This document shows positions 9,717 through 18,563 of a stretch of 64,000 nucleotides of DNA, in pieces. The notes under the pieces were generated by a model that did no database searches, was not told the DNA's origin, and worked only from the letters and a program-made list of their open reading frames with translations. Source of the stretch: Nonomuraea sp. NBC_00507 (lineage in GTDB: Bacteria > Actinomycetota > Actinomycetes > Streptosporangiales > Streptosporangiaceae); assembly GCF_036013525.1 (NCBI RefSeq), contig NZ_CP107853.1, positions 10,354,001-10,418,000 of the forward strand. The letters are read 5' to 3'. Within the stretch, counting starts at the first letter, position 1. Each line of letters begins with the position of its first letter. A program made the translations under genes and the position numbers.

Positions 9717-10290
9717 ATGAAGGCTCTGGTGATCGGCGCGAGCGGAAAGACCGGCAGGCCGGTAGTGGAGGCGCTGGCGGCACGCGGTGTGGAGGTGCGT
9801 GCGGCCCGCCGCGCCCCCGTCCCGGCCGGGGTGCTGTTCGACTGGGCCGACCCCGGCACGTGGCAGGAGGCGTTGCGGGACGCCGACGCGTTGTACGTGG
9901 TCGGCCCGTACATGTATCCGGACCGGCCTGCTCTGGTCGGCGACCTGCTGGCGGCGGCACCGCACGCGCGGCGGGTGGTGCTGCTGTCGGTGCTGGGGGT
10001 GCTGACGTTGCCGGTGGCCGACGCGGCGGTGGGCTTCGTCGACACCCGCGACGTCGCGGAGGTGACGGCCGCCGCGCACACCGAGGACGGCCACGGCGGG
10101 CCGGATCCACGTCCTCACCGGCCCAGAGGCGCTCACGTACGCGCAGGTCACGCGAGTCCTGGGCGAGGCCGCCGGCCGGGAACTGCGGTACGCCGCCCTC
10201 GACGCGGACGAGCACGTGGCCGGGATGCGGGCGGCGGGCCTCGACGAACGTTCCGGCCGTTCCGACGCAGCGCTGACCCGGCGGCGGCAG
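9717..10290 (+). pseudogene. Degenerate NmrA-type NAD(P)-binding oxidoreductase
   Basis: It starts well (ribosome site GAAGGGAG, then MKALVIGASGKTGRPVVEAL with a Rossmann loop). It then jumps from VVLLSVLGV to LTLPVADAAVGFVDTRDVAEV, missing about 50-60 central residues usual in the family. Near 10091-10100 the frame shifts by one base: the expected continuation (GRIHVLTGPEALTYAQVTRV) is read in the next frame. Near the end another piece is lost between AGMRAAGLDE and RTFRPF, the latter back in the first frame. Three lesions make it a pseudogene. It ends at the duplicated 3' tail of kduD. Confidence 0.72.
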
Positions 10291-10292
10291 GT

Positions 10293-10343
10293 GTCAGCGG
10301 GCGAGCCAGCCGCCGCAGGCGTCAGCGGGAGAGCCAGCCGCCG
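10293..10343. repeat. Imperfect 28-bp tandem duplication of the kduD 3' end
   Basis: A 23-base segment at 10293-10315 recurs at 10321-10343 with one mismatch; the right copy holds the last codons and stop of kduD. The left copy lies outside any intact gene, at the end of the NmrA remnant, consistent with local slippage in a region that is already decaying. Confidence 0.85.
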
Positions 10344-11077
10344 TCGACGGCGAGCACGTGGCCGCACACGTAGTCGGACGCGGGTGCGGCCAGGAAGACG
10401 GCGGCGCCGGCCAGATCGGCGGGCGTGCCCCACCGGCCGGCCGGGATCCGGCCGCGGATCTGCGGCTCCCGCACCGGGTCGGCGCGCAGCGCGGTCGTGT
10501 TGCCGGTGGCGATGTAGCCGGGGGCGATGGCGTTGACCTGGACGCCGTCGCCCGCCCATTCGTTGGCCAGGGCGCGGGTCATGCCCACGACCGCGTGCTT
10601 GCTGGCCGTGTACGCGGCGACGTTGACGCCGCCTTGGAAGGACAGCAGCGACGCAATCGAGATGATCTTGCCGCTGCGGCGGGCCAGCATCTGCCTGCCC
10701 GCGGCCCGCGTGATCGTGAACACGGCGTCGAGGTTGACGGTCATCACCGCGTCCCAGTCCTCGTCGCCCATGCTCACGGCAGGAGAGCGGCGGATGATCC
10801 CCGCATTGTTGACCAGGATGTCCACGCGCGTCTCGGCGAGCAGCCCCTCGACGTCGTCGGCGAGCCCCGGACCATGGGAGAGGTCGCGAATCCACCGCCG
10901 GGCCGGGCGGCCATGAGCCTCGACCGCCTGCTGGGTCTCGTCGAGGTCGTCGCGGTGACCGTGGAGCACCAGGTCGGCTCCCGCCTCGGCGAGGCCGATC
11001 GCGATCGCTTGTCCGATGCCGGTGCGCGCGCCGGTGACGAGCGCCGTCCGGCCGGTCAGGTCGAACAGCGGGTTCAT
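10322..11077 (-). CDS. kduD: 2-dehydro-3-deoxy-D-gluconate 5-dehydrogenase (SDR)
   Basis: A 251-residue classical SDR: TGARTGIG cofactor loop (about 15-22), NNAGII near 90, and active-site YTASK near 153. KduD reduces 2,5-diketo-3-deoxygluconate to 2-keto-3-deoxygluconate (KDG) with NAD(P)H. The assignment rests on sequence and on direct coupling to kduI: its ATG overlaps the kduI stop (ATGA). It is the last gene of the uronate operon. The longer in-frame extension upstream is inside kduI and is not used. No KDG kinase or aldolase is in the window. Confidence 0.9.
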   Translation of the reverse strand: MNPLFDLTGRTALVTGARTGIGQAIAIGLAEAGADLVLHGHRDDLDETQQAVEAHGRPARRWIRDLSHGPGLADDVEGLLAETRVDILVNNAGIIRRSPAVSMGDEDWDAVMTVNLDAVFTITRAAGRQMLARRSGKIISIASLLSFQGGVNVAAYTASKHAVVGMTRALANEWAGDGVQVNAIAPGYIATGNTTALRADPVREPQIRGRIPAGRWGTPADLAGAAVFLAAPASDYVCGHVLAVDGGWLSR

Positions 11078-11904
11078 CGCAGCTCCGCGATCGGGTACGG
11101 CTCGACGTCGGCGTAGTCGATGTTCTCCCCGCCCATGGCCCAGACGAACGCGTAGTTGCCGGTGCCGAAGCCGCAGTGGATGGACCACGGCGGCGAGATG
11201 ACGGCCTGCCGGTCGGCGACGATGAGGTTGCGGGTCTGGTCGGGGCGGCCCATCAGGTGCACGACCCGATCGCTCGGCTCGAGACCGAAGTAGAGGTAGA
11301 CCTCGGTGCGCCGGTCATGGACGTGCGCGGGCATGGTGTTCCACATGCTGCCGGCGGCGAGTTCGGTGATGCCGAGGACGAGCTGGCAGCTCTGGATGCC
11401 GTCGGCGTGGATGAACTTGTAGATGGTGCGCTCGTTGGAGCTGCGCTGCTCGCCCAGTCGGATCGGGGTGGCGTCGGCCAGGGTGCCCTTGCGGGTGGGG
11501 TGCGTGGCGTGCGCCGGGGTGGAGACGAGATAGAAGGCGGCCCCGCCCTCGCCGGCGAAGGAGACGTCGCGGCTGCCTCTGCCGACGTAGAGGACCTCTT
11601 TGGCCTCCAGCTTGTGGTCGGTCCCGTCGACGGTGACGGTGCCCGGATCGGTGCCGACGTTGACGACGCCGAGCTCGCGACGGGCGAGGAAGTGGTCGGC
11701 ACGCAGCGGGTCGGCGGTCTCCAGCGTCACGGGCGCACCCGACGGGCGTACGCCGCCGACGACGATGCGGTCCTCGTGGCTGTAGACCATGCTGATGGCG
11801 CTGCCGAAAAGATCCTCGACGAGGAAGCGCGAGCGTAGCGCGTCGGTGTCGAATCCCGGAATCTGGTCCGGGTCGGTGGCGTGCCTGACGTTCATGACGT
11901 TCAT
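11074..11904 (-). CDS. kduI: 5-dehydro-4-deoxy-D-glucuronate isomerase
   Basis: A 276-residue cupin of exactly the family length. It isomerises 5-keto-4-deoxyuronate (from unsaturated uronic acids) to 2,5-diketo-3-deoxygluconate in the cytoplasm. The metal site is visible as MPAHVHDRRTEVYLYF (His-x-His and Glu) and SIHCGFGT (distal His). The ATG at 11904 overlaps the stop of the GH88/105 gene; a second Met three codons later is an alternative. Together with kduD and the hydrolase it defines the pathway of this operon. Confidence 0.95.
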   Translation of the reverse strand: MNVMNVRHATDPDQIPGFDTDALRSRFLVEDLFGSAISMVYSHEDRIVVGGVRPSGAPVTLETADPLRADHFLARRELGVVNVGTDPGTVTVDGTDHKLEAKEVLYVGRGSRDVSFAGEGGAAFYLVSTPAHATHPTRKGTLADATPIRLGEQRSSNERTIYKFIHADGIQSCQLVLGITELAAGSMWNTMPAHVHDRRTEVYLYFGLEPSDRVVHLMGRPDQTRNLIVADRQAVISPPWSIHCGFGTGNYAFVWAMGGENIDYADVEPYPIAELR

Positions 11905-12962
11905 GTCGTCTCCCGGAGTGCTGCCGCGTACGCCTGCAGGGCCAGGCCCTGGCCCCAGGGTTGGATCAGGTCGTCGCGGATGACGGAGTAGCCGAACGGG
12001 ATCAGCTGCAGGACCGTGCCGGCGCTGGTGCGGGTGAGCGTGCCGTCGTCGGCGACGTAGGCGTGCACGCCGGCGAGCGCGCGCCATGCGCACGCGCGAA
12101 GGCGTTCCGGCTCGATGCCGAGGGCGGCCGCGCGGAACATGGCTGCGGCGAGGCCGGCGGCGGCGGAGGTTTCGAGGATGCCGCGGTTCTCCGGCTGCCC
12201 GTCGACGAGCACGTCCCAGATCCCGTACGCGGGCTGGAGGTCGGCCAGCGTGAGCAGCTGGCGGCGCAGCACCTCGCGTACCGGCTGGGACAGGGCTCCC
12301 CCGGCCTCCAGGTATTCGACCGATGCCAGAGCGGTCCACGCGTTGGCGCGGCCCCAGAAGTTCCAGATCGTGCGGCCCTCGTGGGAGCCGTGCGCGTACA
12401 GCCCGGTTTCGGGGTGCTGGAGGATCTCGGCGTGGGCGAGGATCTGGTCGCCCGCTTCCTCGATCAGCTCAGGCCGGCCCGTGTGCAGTCCATAGTGGAT
12501 GAGGAATGTGCCGCCCATGTAGACGGTGTCGGCCCAGACACCGCCGGGCCAGTGCTCGATGGCGCCGCCGGGCGCGCGGGTCACGGCGTCGTCGTGGCGC
12601 AGCCAGTCCAGCATGCGTTCGCAGGCGTCGGCGTAGCGGCGTTCGCCGGTCGCACCGTACAGGTCGGCACAGACCGCGCCGGGCGCGAGGTTGTTGACGT
12701 GGCCGAGCTCGATGCCGTCGCGGAGATGCCCGTCGACGAACTCGGTGACGAACGGGTGCACGGGCGTCAGGCGCATCATGCCCTGCAGCACGACTCCCTC
12801 ACCCCAGAACCAGTGGGTGAGGCCCATGGCCACGGCCCGGTCGGCGATGCGCCCGGCGGTCTTGGCCAGCACCTCTGGGGTGAGGTCCGCCAGGTCGGCG
12901 GGGCGCCGAGGCGGCTGCGACCGGCTCGCCTGGCTGGTGTCCAGTCCACGCCCCTTACTCAT
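11901..12962 (-). CDS. Unsaturated uronyl hydrolase, glycoside hydrolase family 88/105
   Basis: A 353-residue intracellular protein (no signal peptide) with the six-hairpin fold of YteR/UGL-type enzymes. WFWGEGVVLQGMMRL (about 50-64), GGVWADTVYMGGTFLIHYG near 150 (catalytic Asp region) and NFWGRANAWTALASVEYL near 200 are in the family order. Such enzymes hydrate and cleave the 4,5-unsaturated uronic acid end of lyase products from pectin or glycosaminoglycans. The free unsaturated uronate then feeds KduI. Start and stop overlap both neighbours by 4 bp. Confidence 0.88.
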   Translation of the reverse strand: MSKGRGLDTSQASRSQPPRRPADLADLTPEVLAKTAGRIADRAVAMGLTHWFWGEGVVLQGMMRLTPVHPFVTEFVDGHLRDGIELGHVNNLAPGAVCADLYGATGERRYADACERMLDWLRHDDAVTRAPGGAIEHWPGGVWADTVYMGGTFLIHYGLHTGRPELIEEAGDQILAHAEILQHPETGLYAHGSHEGRTIWNFWGRANAWTALASVEYLEAGGALSQPVREVLRRQLLTLADLQPAYGIWDVLVDGQPENRGILETSAAAGLAAAMFRAAALGIEPERLRACAWRALAGVHAYVADDGTLTRTSAGTVLQLIPFGYSVIRDDLIQPWGQGLALQAYAAALRETT

Positions 12963-15535
12963 GTGCTCCGGCCTTTCCGCAGGTCGATCAGGTGCGATCC
13001 GATGGACAGGGTTTCGTCGCCGAACTCGATGCGAGCGTAGGGGTTGTCGAGCTGGGGAACCGGGGCGATCGTGCCGTCGGCGGCCAGGTCGGCCGGGCGG
13101 CCGTTGACAGTGAAGGGGCCGCGCCACGTCAGGTTCAGCTCGTCGCCCTCGGGGGTGGTGAAGGCGACGCCGTCGCGGAGGAAGCGGGGCTCGGTCAGGG
13201 ACGCGATGAAGCCGGCGTGCCGTCCGACGGTGCAGATCCAGGCCGTGCCCGGTCCGCGGGGCCGAAGCTCCTGCCAGGCGTCGGGTCCGGTGGTCACGGG
13301 CTCCGCCCCGCCTTCCGTGGCGAGGGCGACGTAGCCGCCGCCCTTGCGTCCGACGGTCCACACGCCGTGCTGGGTCCACTCGTCGAACTCGGCGATGGGG
13401 AACCACGCGTGCGTGTAGCCCATGACGTCGTCGCCTGGGATCCGGTACAGCGCCAGCACCGTGCCTTCGTGCTGGCGGGCCCTGGGCAGGATCCGGTTGC
13501 CGGCCCAGGCGTTGGGCCGGGCCGACGGTGAGGTGGAGGAGTTCGGCGCGTGCGTCACGAACACCTGGGTCTCCGGCCCCAGGGTGGCGCCCCAGATGTG
13601 TTCCTGGAGACCGGGCAGGCCGGGCCGGTAGTCGTTCGCGCACGAGAGCATCACGTCCGGGGTCTTGAACACCGTCACATCCGACCCGTACGACCTGCTG
13701 AGCAGGTCGTGGGCGAAGCGGTACTCCCCACGGTAGCTCTGCCTGCCCTGCCACCGGTCAGGCAGGTCGTTCGCGGCCTGGCGGATGACCTCCGGCATGC
13801 GGTAACGGCGCGCGGTGGCGATGGCCGCGGCCGGCAGGACGGCGTCGTTGAGCGCGCCGGTGCCGAAACAGAGCCACATGATCGGCGCCGTCTCCTCCAG
13901 CCGCGACGACCGCAGCGTGGAGACATAGGAGCGGCCGTGGGCGCACCCGTGGATGCCGCGCCAGGAGTTCGCCGCCAGGCTGAACAGCACCCGGTCCGCC
14001 ACCCCCGCCGCCAGCGATCTGATCTCGTCGTCCTCGGCGAACTCCACCAGGGAGACCAGCGCGAGCAGGTCGATCGCGAGATAGGCGTTGGAGTCGAACT
14101 CGCTGAACCCGCCGGCGAGCTTGCGGCGCATCCACTCGGCCGCCATCTCCCGCCCGTGCGCGGCGTGCTGCGCGCCGGTCCAGCCGGTGCCCGAGAACGT
14201 CTCGTCACCCAGCGCCGTACCCCATAGCAGCTCCGCGGTGTGCCAGACGAGCTGGTGGTTCTCGGTGAAGTAGCACATGGCGTCCAGGCCGGGCTGGTCG
14301 ATCCAGTACTTGAAGCCGAGCATCGCTTCCCGTACGCGCTCGCGCAGGCCGGGTTCCCACGCGGCGGCGCGGTGCCAGAGATGCGCCAGGCCGACCGCCT
14401 CGAAGTCGGCGCAGTCGGCCCGGTTGTCGATCATCCACAGGGCGCGTTCCAGGCCGGAGACGACATACGACGGGTCCTCGACGGCGCGCACCAGCTCGGC
14501 GGCCGACGTCCCTTCCATGGTCGCGGCGTGACGCAGGAACTCGGCCCGCCAGGTGGCGGGATCACCTTCCGGCGCCGAGCGGTACTCCCGGGGCAGGACG
14601 GCGACCGGGAACTCCCTGAATACCGGCGAACCATCGACGAAAACCCGCAGCACCGTCTCGCCGGTCGACAACATGGAGGCGTTCCCGACCTCCACGCCGC
14701 CTTCGGTCTTGTCGAGTCGCAGGGTCGCCCGTCCACCGGTCAACCGCACGAGACGCTCCTGATCCGCCCAGCGGACACGCAGCGCGGCGCCGTCGGGGCC
14801 GACGATCGGCACCGTGCCGTCGGCCGTCCCCCACCGGGTCACCCCCACGGCGTCGAGGACCCGTTCGGCGACGGCGCCGGTGTCCTCGCGACCGCCGCCG
14901 GGCAGCACGACGCGGACGGGCAGTCCCTCCACCCGCAGCCGCAGCACCTGCCTGCACTCGCGGAAGGCGACCTGCCAGGAGGCGACGACCACCGTCGAGA
15001 TGCCGGAGGGCAGCCAGACCCGTCGCGCACGCTCGGCGGGCTCCATGTAGGTGAATCCGTCGGACTCCTCCAGCAGCTCGCCGTTGAGGAACAACAACGT
15101 CGGCCCGGTCGAGGCCAGCCGGAGCGTGCGCCACTCGGCCTGGTCGACCTCCAGGTGGGTGGCCGCGAGCGCGACCCGGTACTCCGGGGTGAAGCAGAAC
15201 GCGCTCCAGTCCACGAGCCCGTCGGCGCCGGTGTGCGTCCGGCGCCACTCCCCCGTGTGCTCCCTGTCAGTGTTCGAGGGGTAGCCGATCGGGCCGCCCT
15301 CGACGATCGGCCCGGTCACCGGGTCGCGCGGCAACGGCCGGTGCCGGTACAGCTCCTGCTTGAACGGGGTCACGTCCGGGCCGTTGGTCAGCACCCACCG
15401 ACCCCGCTCTCCCCACGGGTCCCCGTCAGCTCTCAGGTGTTTCCCGAGGTCATCAGCGGGTTCCCGCCAGGCGGGACTGACCAGCCAGTCCAGTACGGTG
15501 CCGCGGTCGTCGAGCGCGTGCACGGTGCGATCCAT
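12959..15535 (-). CDS. Uncharacterised 858-residue protein of a uronate-oligosaccharide operon
   Basis: I do not recognise the family with confidence. No signal peptide; the protein appears cytoplasmic. Residues 1 to about 320 look beta-rich (many short strands, LNGELLEESDGFTYMEP). About 330-660 looks like an alpha/alpha toroid with repeated helix pairs (FDSNAYLAIDLLALVSLVEF; AANSWRGIHGCAHGRSYV), and the C-terminus is beta-rich again. This sandwich-toroid-sandwich layout is typical of polysaccharide lyases and some hydrolases, with the His/Arg/Tyr-rich GIHGCAHGRSYVSTLRSSR stretch a possible active site. Between the transporter and the GH88/105 gene it would act on imported oligosaccharide before or alongside the hydrolase. 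It is a candidate for a new carbohydrate-active enzyme. Confidence 0.7.
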   Translation of the reverse strand: MDRTVHALDDRGTVLDWLVSPAWREPADDLGKHLRADGDPWGERGRWVLTNGPDVTPFKQELYRHRPLPRDPVTGPIVEGGPIGYPSNTDREHTGEWRRTHTGADGLVDWSAFCFTPEYRVALAATHLEVDQAEWRTLRLASTGPTLLFLNGELLEESDGFTYMEPAERARRVWLPSGISTVVVASWQVAFRECRQVLRLRVEGLPVRVVLPGGGREDTGAVAERVLDAVGVTRWGTADGTVPIVGPDGAALRVRWADQERLVRLTGGRATLRLDKTEGGVEVGNASMLSTGETVLRVFVDGSPVFREFPVAVLPREYRSAPEGDPATWRAEFLRHAATMEGTSAAELVRAVEDPSYVVSGLERALWMIDNRADCADFEAVGLAHLWHRAAAWEPGLRERVREAMLGFKYWIDQPGLDAMCYFTENHQLVWHTAELLWGTALGDETFSGTGWTGAQHAAHGREMAAEWMRRKLAGGFSEFDSNAYLAIDLLALVSLVEFAEDDEIRSLAAGVADRVLFSLAANSWRGIHGCAHGRSYVSTLRSSRLEETAPIMWLCFGTGALNDAVLPAAAIATARRYRMPEVIRQAANDLPDRWQGRQSYRGEYRFAHDLLSRSYGSDVTVFKTPDVMLSCANDYRPGLPGLQEHIWGATLGPETQVFVTHAPNSSTSPSARPNAWAGNRILPRARQHEGTVLALYRIPGDDVMGYTHAWFPIAEFDEWTQHGVWTVGRKGGGYVALATEGGAEPVTTGPDAWQELRPRGPGTAWICTVGRHAGFIASLTEPRFLRDGVAFTTPEGDELNLTWRGPFTVNGRPADLAADGTIAPVPQLDNPYARIEFGDETLSIGSHLIDLRKGRST

Positions 15536-15543
15536 GTGAACCT

Positions 15544-16398
15544 CTACTTGAATCCGGTGTTGGCGATGCCGCGAACGATGTGGCGCTGCAGGATCAGGAA
15601 GATCACGACGACCGGGAGCATACTGACCACCGACATCGCCAGGATGTAGTTGAACGGCACCGACAGCTGGCTGTTGAACTGAGCCAGGGCCACCGGCAGG
15701 GTGTACTTCGCCTGGTCCTGGCTGATGATCAGCGGCCACAGGAAGTCGTTCCACCGCCACATCACCGAGAAGATCGTGACCACCGCGAGCGCCGCGCCGC
15801 ACAAGGGCACCACGATCCTGGCGAAGATCCGGAACTCGCCCGCGCCGTCGATGCGGGCCGCCTCGATGAGGTCGTCGGGGATGCCCAGCATGTACTGGCG
15901 CAGCAGGAACACGCCTGTCGGGGTGGCCGCGGGCGGGATGATCAGCCCCCACAGCGAGTTCACCAGTCCCAGCTGGGCGGCCATCTGGTAGACGGGGATG
16001 AAGATGAGCTGGAGCGGGATCATGATGGTGCCGAGCACGATCAGGAACAACACGTCACGGCCGCGGAAGTTGTATTTCGCCAGCCCGTAGGCGCACATCG
16101 TGTTGACGACCACGGTCAGCAGCGTCGCGCCGACCGTCACGATCACGCTGTTCTGCAGATAGAGGCCGAAGTCGAACGAGCCGAGCGCCTCGGTGTAGTT
16201 GGCCGTCGCCAGCGATGACGGCAGCGGCGCCGGCGGTCGCTGCGCCAGCTCGCTCTGCGTCTTGAACGACGAGAGCACCGCCCACACCACCGGGGCGAGC
16301 ACGACGATGCTCAATCCGATGAGGATCGCATACGTGACGACCTGTCCCACGGACGGGACGGCGCTCCCGCCGATCGAGGTCCACCGACGCCGGCTCAC
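15544..16398 (-). CDS. Carbohydrate ABC transporter permease (MalG type)
   Basis: A 284-residue protein with about six membrane helices and the EAA loop DLIEAARIDGAGEFRIFARIVVPL near 190. The GTG start at 16398 has an AAGGAGG ribosome site and overlaps the stop of the partner permease. The longer frame upstream lies inside that gene. It forms the importer with the MalF-type permease and lipoprotein. No ATPase is encoded here, so a shared MsiK-type ATPase elsewhere is expected, as is usual in actinomycetes. Confidence 0.93.
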   Translation of the reverse strand: MSRRRWTSIGGSAVPSVGQVVTYAILIGLSIVVLAPVVWAVLSSFKTQSELAQRPPAPLPSSLATANYTEALGSFDFGLYLQNSVIVTVGATLLTVVVNTMCAYGLAKYNFRGRDVLFLIVLGTIMIPLQLIFIPVYQMAAQLGLVNSLWGLIIPPAATPTGVFLLRQYMLGIPDDLIEAARIDGAGEFRIFARIVVPLCGAALAVVTIFSVMWRWNDFLWPLIISQDQAKYTLPVALAQFNSQLSVPFNYILAMSVVSMLPVVVIFLILQRHIVRGIANTGFK

Positions 16399-17291
16399 GT
16401 GGCCTCCTTGCGCCTGCCGTACAGGAAGTTGAGCAGAGTCAGCGCGAACACCGTGATGAACAGCACCACGGACGCGGCCGCGGCCAGGCCGTACCGGATC
16501 GGGGACTCGAAGGCGTTCTCGTAGATGTACTGGACCATCAGCGTGGTCGCGCCGATGGGGCCGCCGCCGGTGAGCGTCCAGATGTAGTCGAACGCCTGGA
16601 AACCGGCGATGAGGCTGAGGATGATCACCACCATCGTGGTCGGCCGCAGCAGCGGCAGCGTGATCTTCCGCAGCTGTTGCCAGTTCGTGGCGCCGTCCAT
16701 CCTCGCGGCCTCGTAATACGTCGGATCGATGCCCTGCAGCCCGGCGAGGATGATGAGGATGTAGAAGCCGATGTGCATCCACAGCCCCACGAAGATCACA
16801 ACGATCATCGCCAGGCCGCCGTCGACCAGCCACCCCGGTTGCCCCAGCCCGATCCGTCCCAGCACGGTGTTGAGCAACCCGTTGCCGCGGTCGAAGATCC
16901 AGCCCCAGATCAGGCCCACCACGACCGGCGACAACACGACCGGCAGGAAGAACACCGTGCGGAAGAACGCCCGGCCCTTGATGCGCCGGTTGAGCATCAA
17001 GGCCAGCGCCACCGACAGGACCGTCGTGAGCACCACGAAGCACGTGGCGAACACCGCGGTCGCGCGGGCGGCGCTCCAGAAGGCCTCCGAGCTGAGCAGC
17101 TCCTGGTAGTTCGCGCCGCCCACGAAGGTGAAGTCGCGGCCGTTGCGGCTGTCGTACAGGCTGATGTTGAAGTTATTGATCGCCGGGTACACGACGAACA
17201 ACCCGAAGATCAGCATGTTGGGCAGGACGAACAGATACGGTGCGAGCCGCTGGTTCCACGGTTTGGCGCGGCGTGCGTGAGAAGGGCTCAC
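16395..17291 (-). CDS. Carbohydrate ABC transporter permease (MalF type)
   Basis: A 298-residue protein with six membrane helices and the EAA motif YYEAARMDGATNWQQLRKIT near 200. The GTG start overlaps the stop of the solute-binding protein gene (GTGA). It is the partner of the MalG-type permease; together they should import unsaturated or intact uronate-containing oligosaccharides. Confidence 0.93.
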   Translation of the reverse strand: MSPSHARRAKPWNQRLAPYLFVLPNMLIFGLFVVYPAINNFNISLYDSRNGRDFTFVGGANYQELLSSEAFWSAARATAVFATCFVVLTTVLSVALALMLNRRIKGRAFFRTVFFLPVVLSPVVVGLIWGWIFDRGNGLLNTVLGRIGLGQPGWLVDGGLAMIVVIFVGLWMHIGFYILIILAGLQGIDPTYYEAARMDGATNWQQLRKITLPLLRPTTMVVIILSLIAGFQAFDYIWTLTGGGPIGATTLMVQYIYENAFESPIRYGLAAAASVVLFITVFALTLLNFLYGRRKEAT

Positions 17292-18556
17292 TTGGTGTCC
17301 TTGATCGCCTTCTCCGCCGCGGCCTTGATCGTTTCGACGGCCTGCTCCGGCGTCTGGCTCTTGGCCAGCACCTTGCCCAGGGCGTCGACCGTGGCCTTCG
17401 CCGTGGCGGCGAACGCCGGGCTGTAGGAGGAGGCGAAGGCCTGCGGCGGGGTCCGGCTCACGTCGGCGAGGAACACCTTCATGTCGGCGTCACGCTGGGG
17501 GTAGTCGACGCCGGAGGAGATGAGGTCCTTCCTGGTCGGCAGGAAGTTGGCCTCCTTGGCCAGGCGTTCCTGCGACTCCTTGGAGTTCATGAAGGCGATG
17601 AAGTCGGCCGCGGCCTGCTGCCGCTTGCTCTGCTTGAACGACACCATGAACTTGCCGCCGGGGAATCCGCCGCACGTCTCCTGGCAGGGGTTCGGCGCGG
17701 CGGCCCAGGTGAACGTCGCGTCCTTGGCGAAGGCGCTGACCTGCCAGTTCCCGCTGATGTACACCGGGGTCTGCTGGGCCAGGAAGATCTCGTTGGCGGC
17801 CTTGTACTTGGAGCCGGCCTGCAGCCACAGGTCCGCGGGCATCACGCCGGAGGCGTTCAGGTCGGCGAAGAGCTTCACGGCCGCCGTCGTCTTCTGCGTG
17901 TCCAGCCCCACCGAGGTGCCGTCCGCGCTGAAGAACGCGGTGCCGAACTGGCTCAGCATGGTGGAGAAGCGGTGCCCTGAGACGTCCATCGCGATCGCGT
18001 ACTGGGTCTTGTTGGCCTTCTGCACCTTCTGGGCGGCCGCCACCATCTCCTCCCACTTCCAGGGTTTGGTGACGTCCGGCAGCGACACCCCCGCCTTCTT
18101 GAACTGGTCCACGTTGACCATGGGGCCGTTCATCGTCAGGTCGCTCGGCACCGCGAGCAGCTCCCCGTTGGCTCCCTTGACGTAGGCGTTCGCGCCGTCG
18201 ATGAACTGGCCGTCCAGCGCTGCCTTCTGGAACTGGTTCAGGTCCAGCAGATCGCTGCGGAAGGGCGAGATGTTCGTCAGCCGCGCGACGTCCGGCGCGT
18301 TCCCGCCGGACAGCCGCGCCTGGAGCCGCTGCTCCAGGTTGTCGAAGGGCACGATCTGGAGATCGACCTTCACGCCGCTCTTCTTCTCGTAGTCGGCGAT
18401 CAGACTGCGGGTGGCCTGCTCATCAGGCCCGTCGGTGAAGTAGAGGTACGTCAGCGTCTTGTCATCGACCTGTTCGCTCCCGCCTCCGCTTGTCGTGCCC
18501 GGCGCACATGCGGCGAGCGTCACCATTGCGATGCAGGAGGCCAGGATCCGTCGCAT
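17288..18556 (-). CDS. Sugar ABC transporter solute-binding lipoprotein
   Basis: A 422-residue extracellular binding protein of the SBP_bac_1 family. A lipoprotein signal (MRRILASCIAMVTLAACAPG) gives Cys17 as the lipid anchor. It starts 7 bp after the iclR stop, so regulator and transporter share a message. Context (kduI, kduD, GH88/105) points to oligogalacturonides or other uronate oligosaccharides as ligand. Confidence 0.93.
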   Translation of the reverse strand: MRRILASCIAMVTLAACAPGTTSGGGSEQVDDKTLTYLYFTDGPDEQATRSLIADYEKKSGVKVDLQIVPFDNLEQRLQARLSGGNAPDVARLTNISPFRSDLLDLNQFQKAALDGQFIDGANAYVKGANGELLAVPSDLTMNGPMVNVDQFKKAGVSLPDVTKPWKWEEMVAAAQKVQKANKTQYAIAMDVSGHRFSTMLSQFGTAFFSADGTSVGLDTQKTTAAVKLFADLNASGVMPADLWLQAGSKYKAANEIFLAQQTPVYISGNWQVSAFAKDATFTWAAAPNPCQETCGGFPGGKFMVSFKQSKRQQAAADFIAFMNSKESQERLAKEANFLPTRKDLISSGVDYPQRDADMKVFLADVSRTPPQAFASSYSPAFAATAKATVDALGKVLAKSQTPEQAVETIKAAAEKAIKDTK

Positions 18557-18563
18557 CTTTGGG

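Noticed and set aside
10322..11188. Longer KduD start upstream of 11077
   Set aside because: The added residues are basic low-complexity text within kduI; the ATG overlapping the kduI stop matches the family start.
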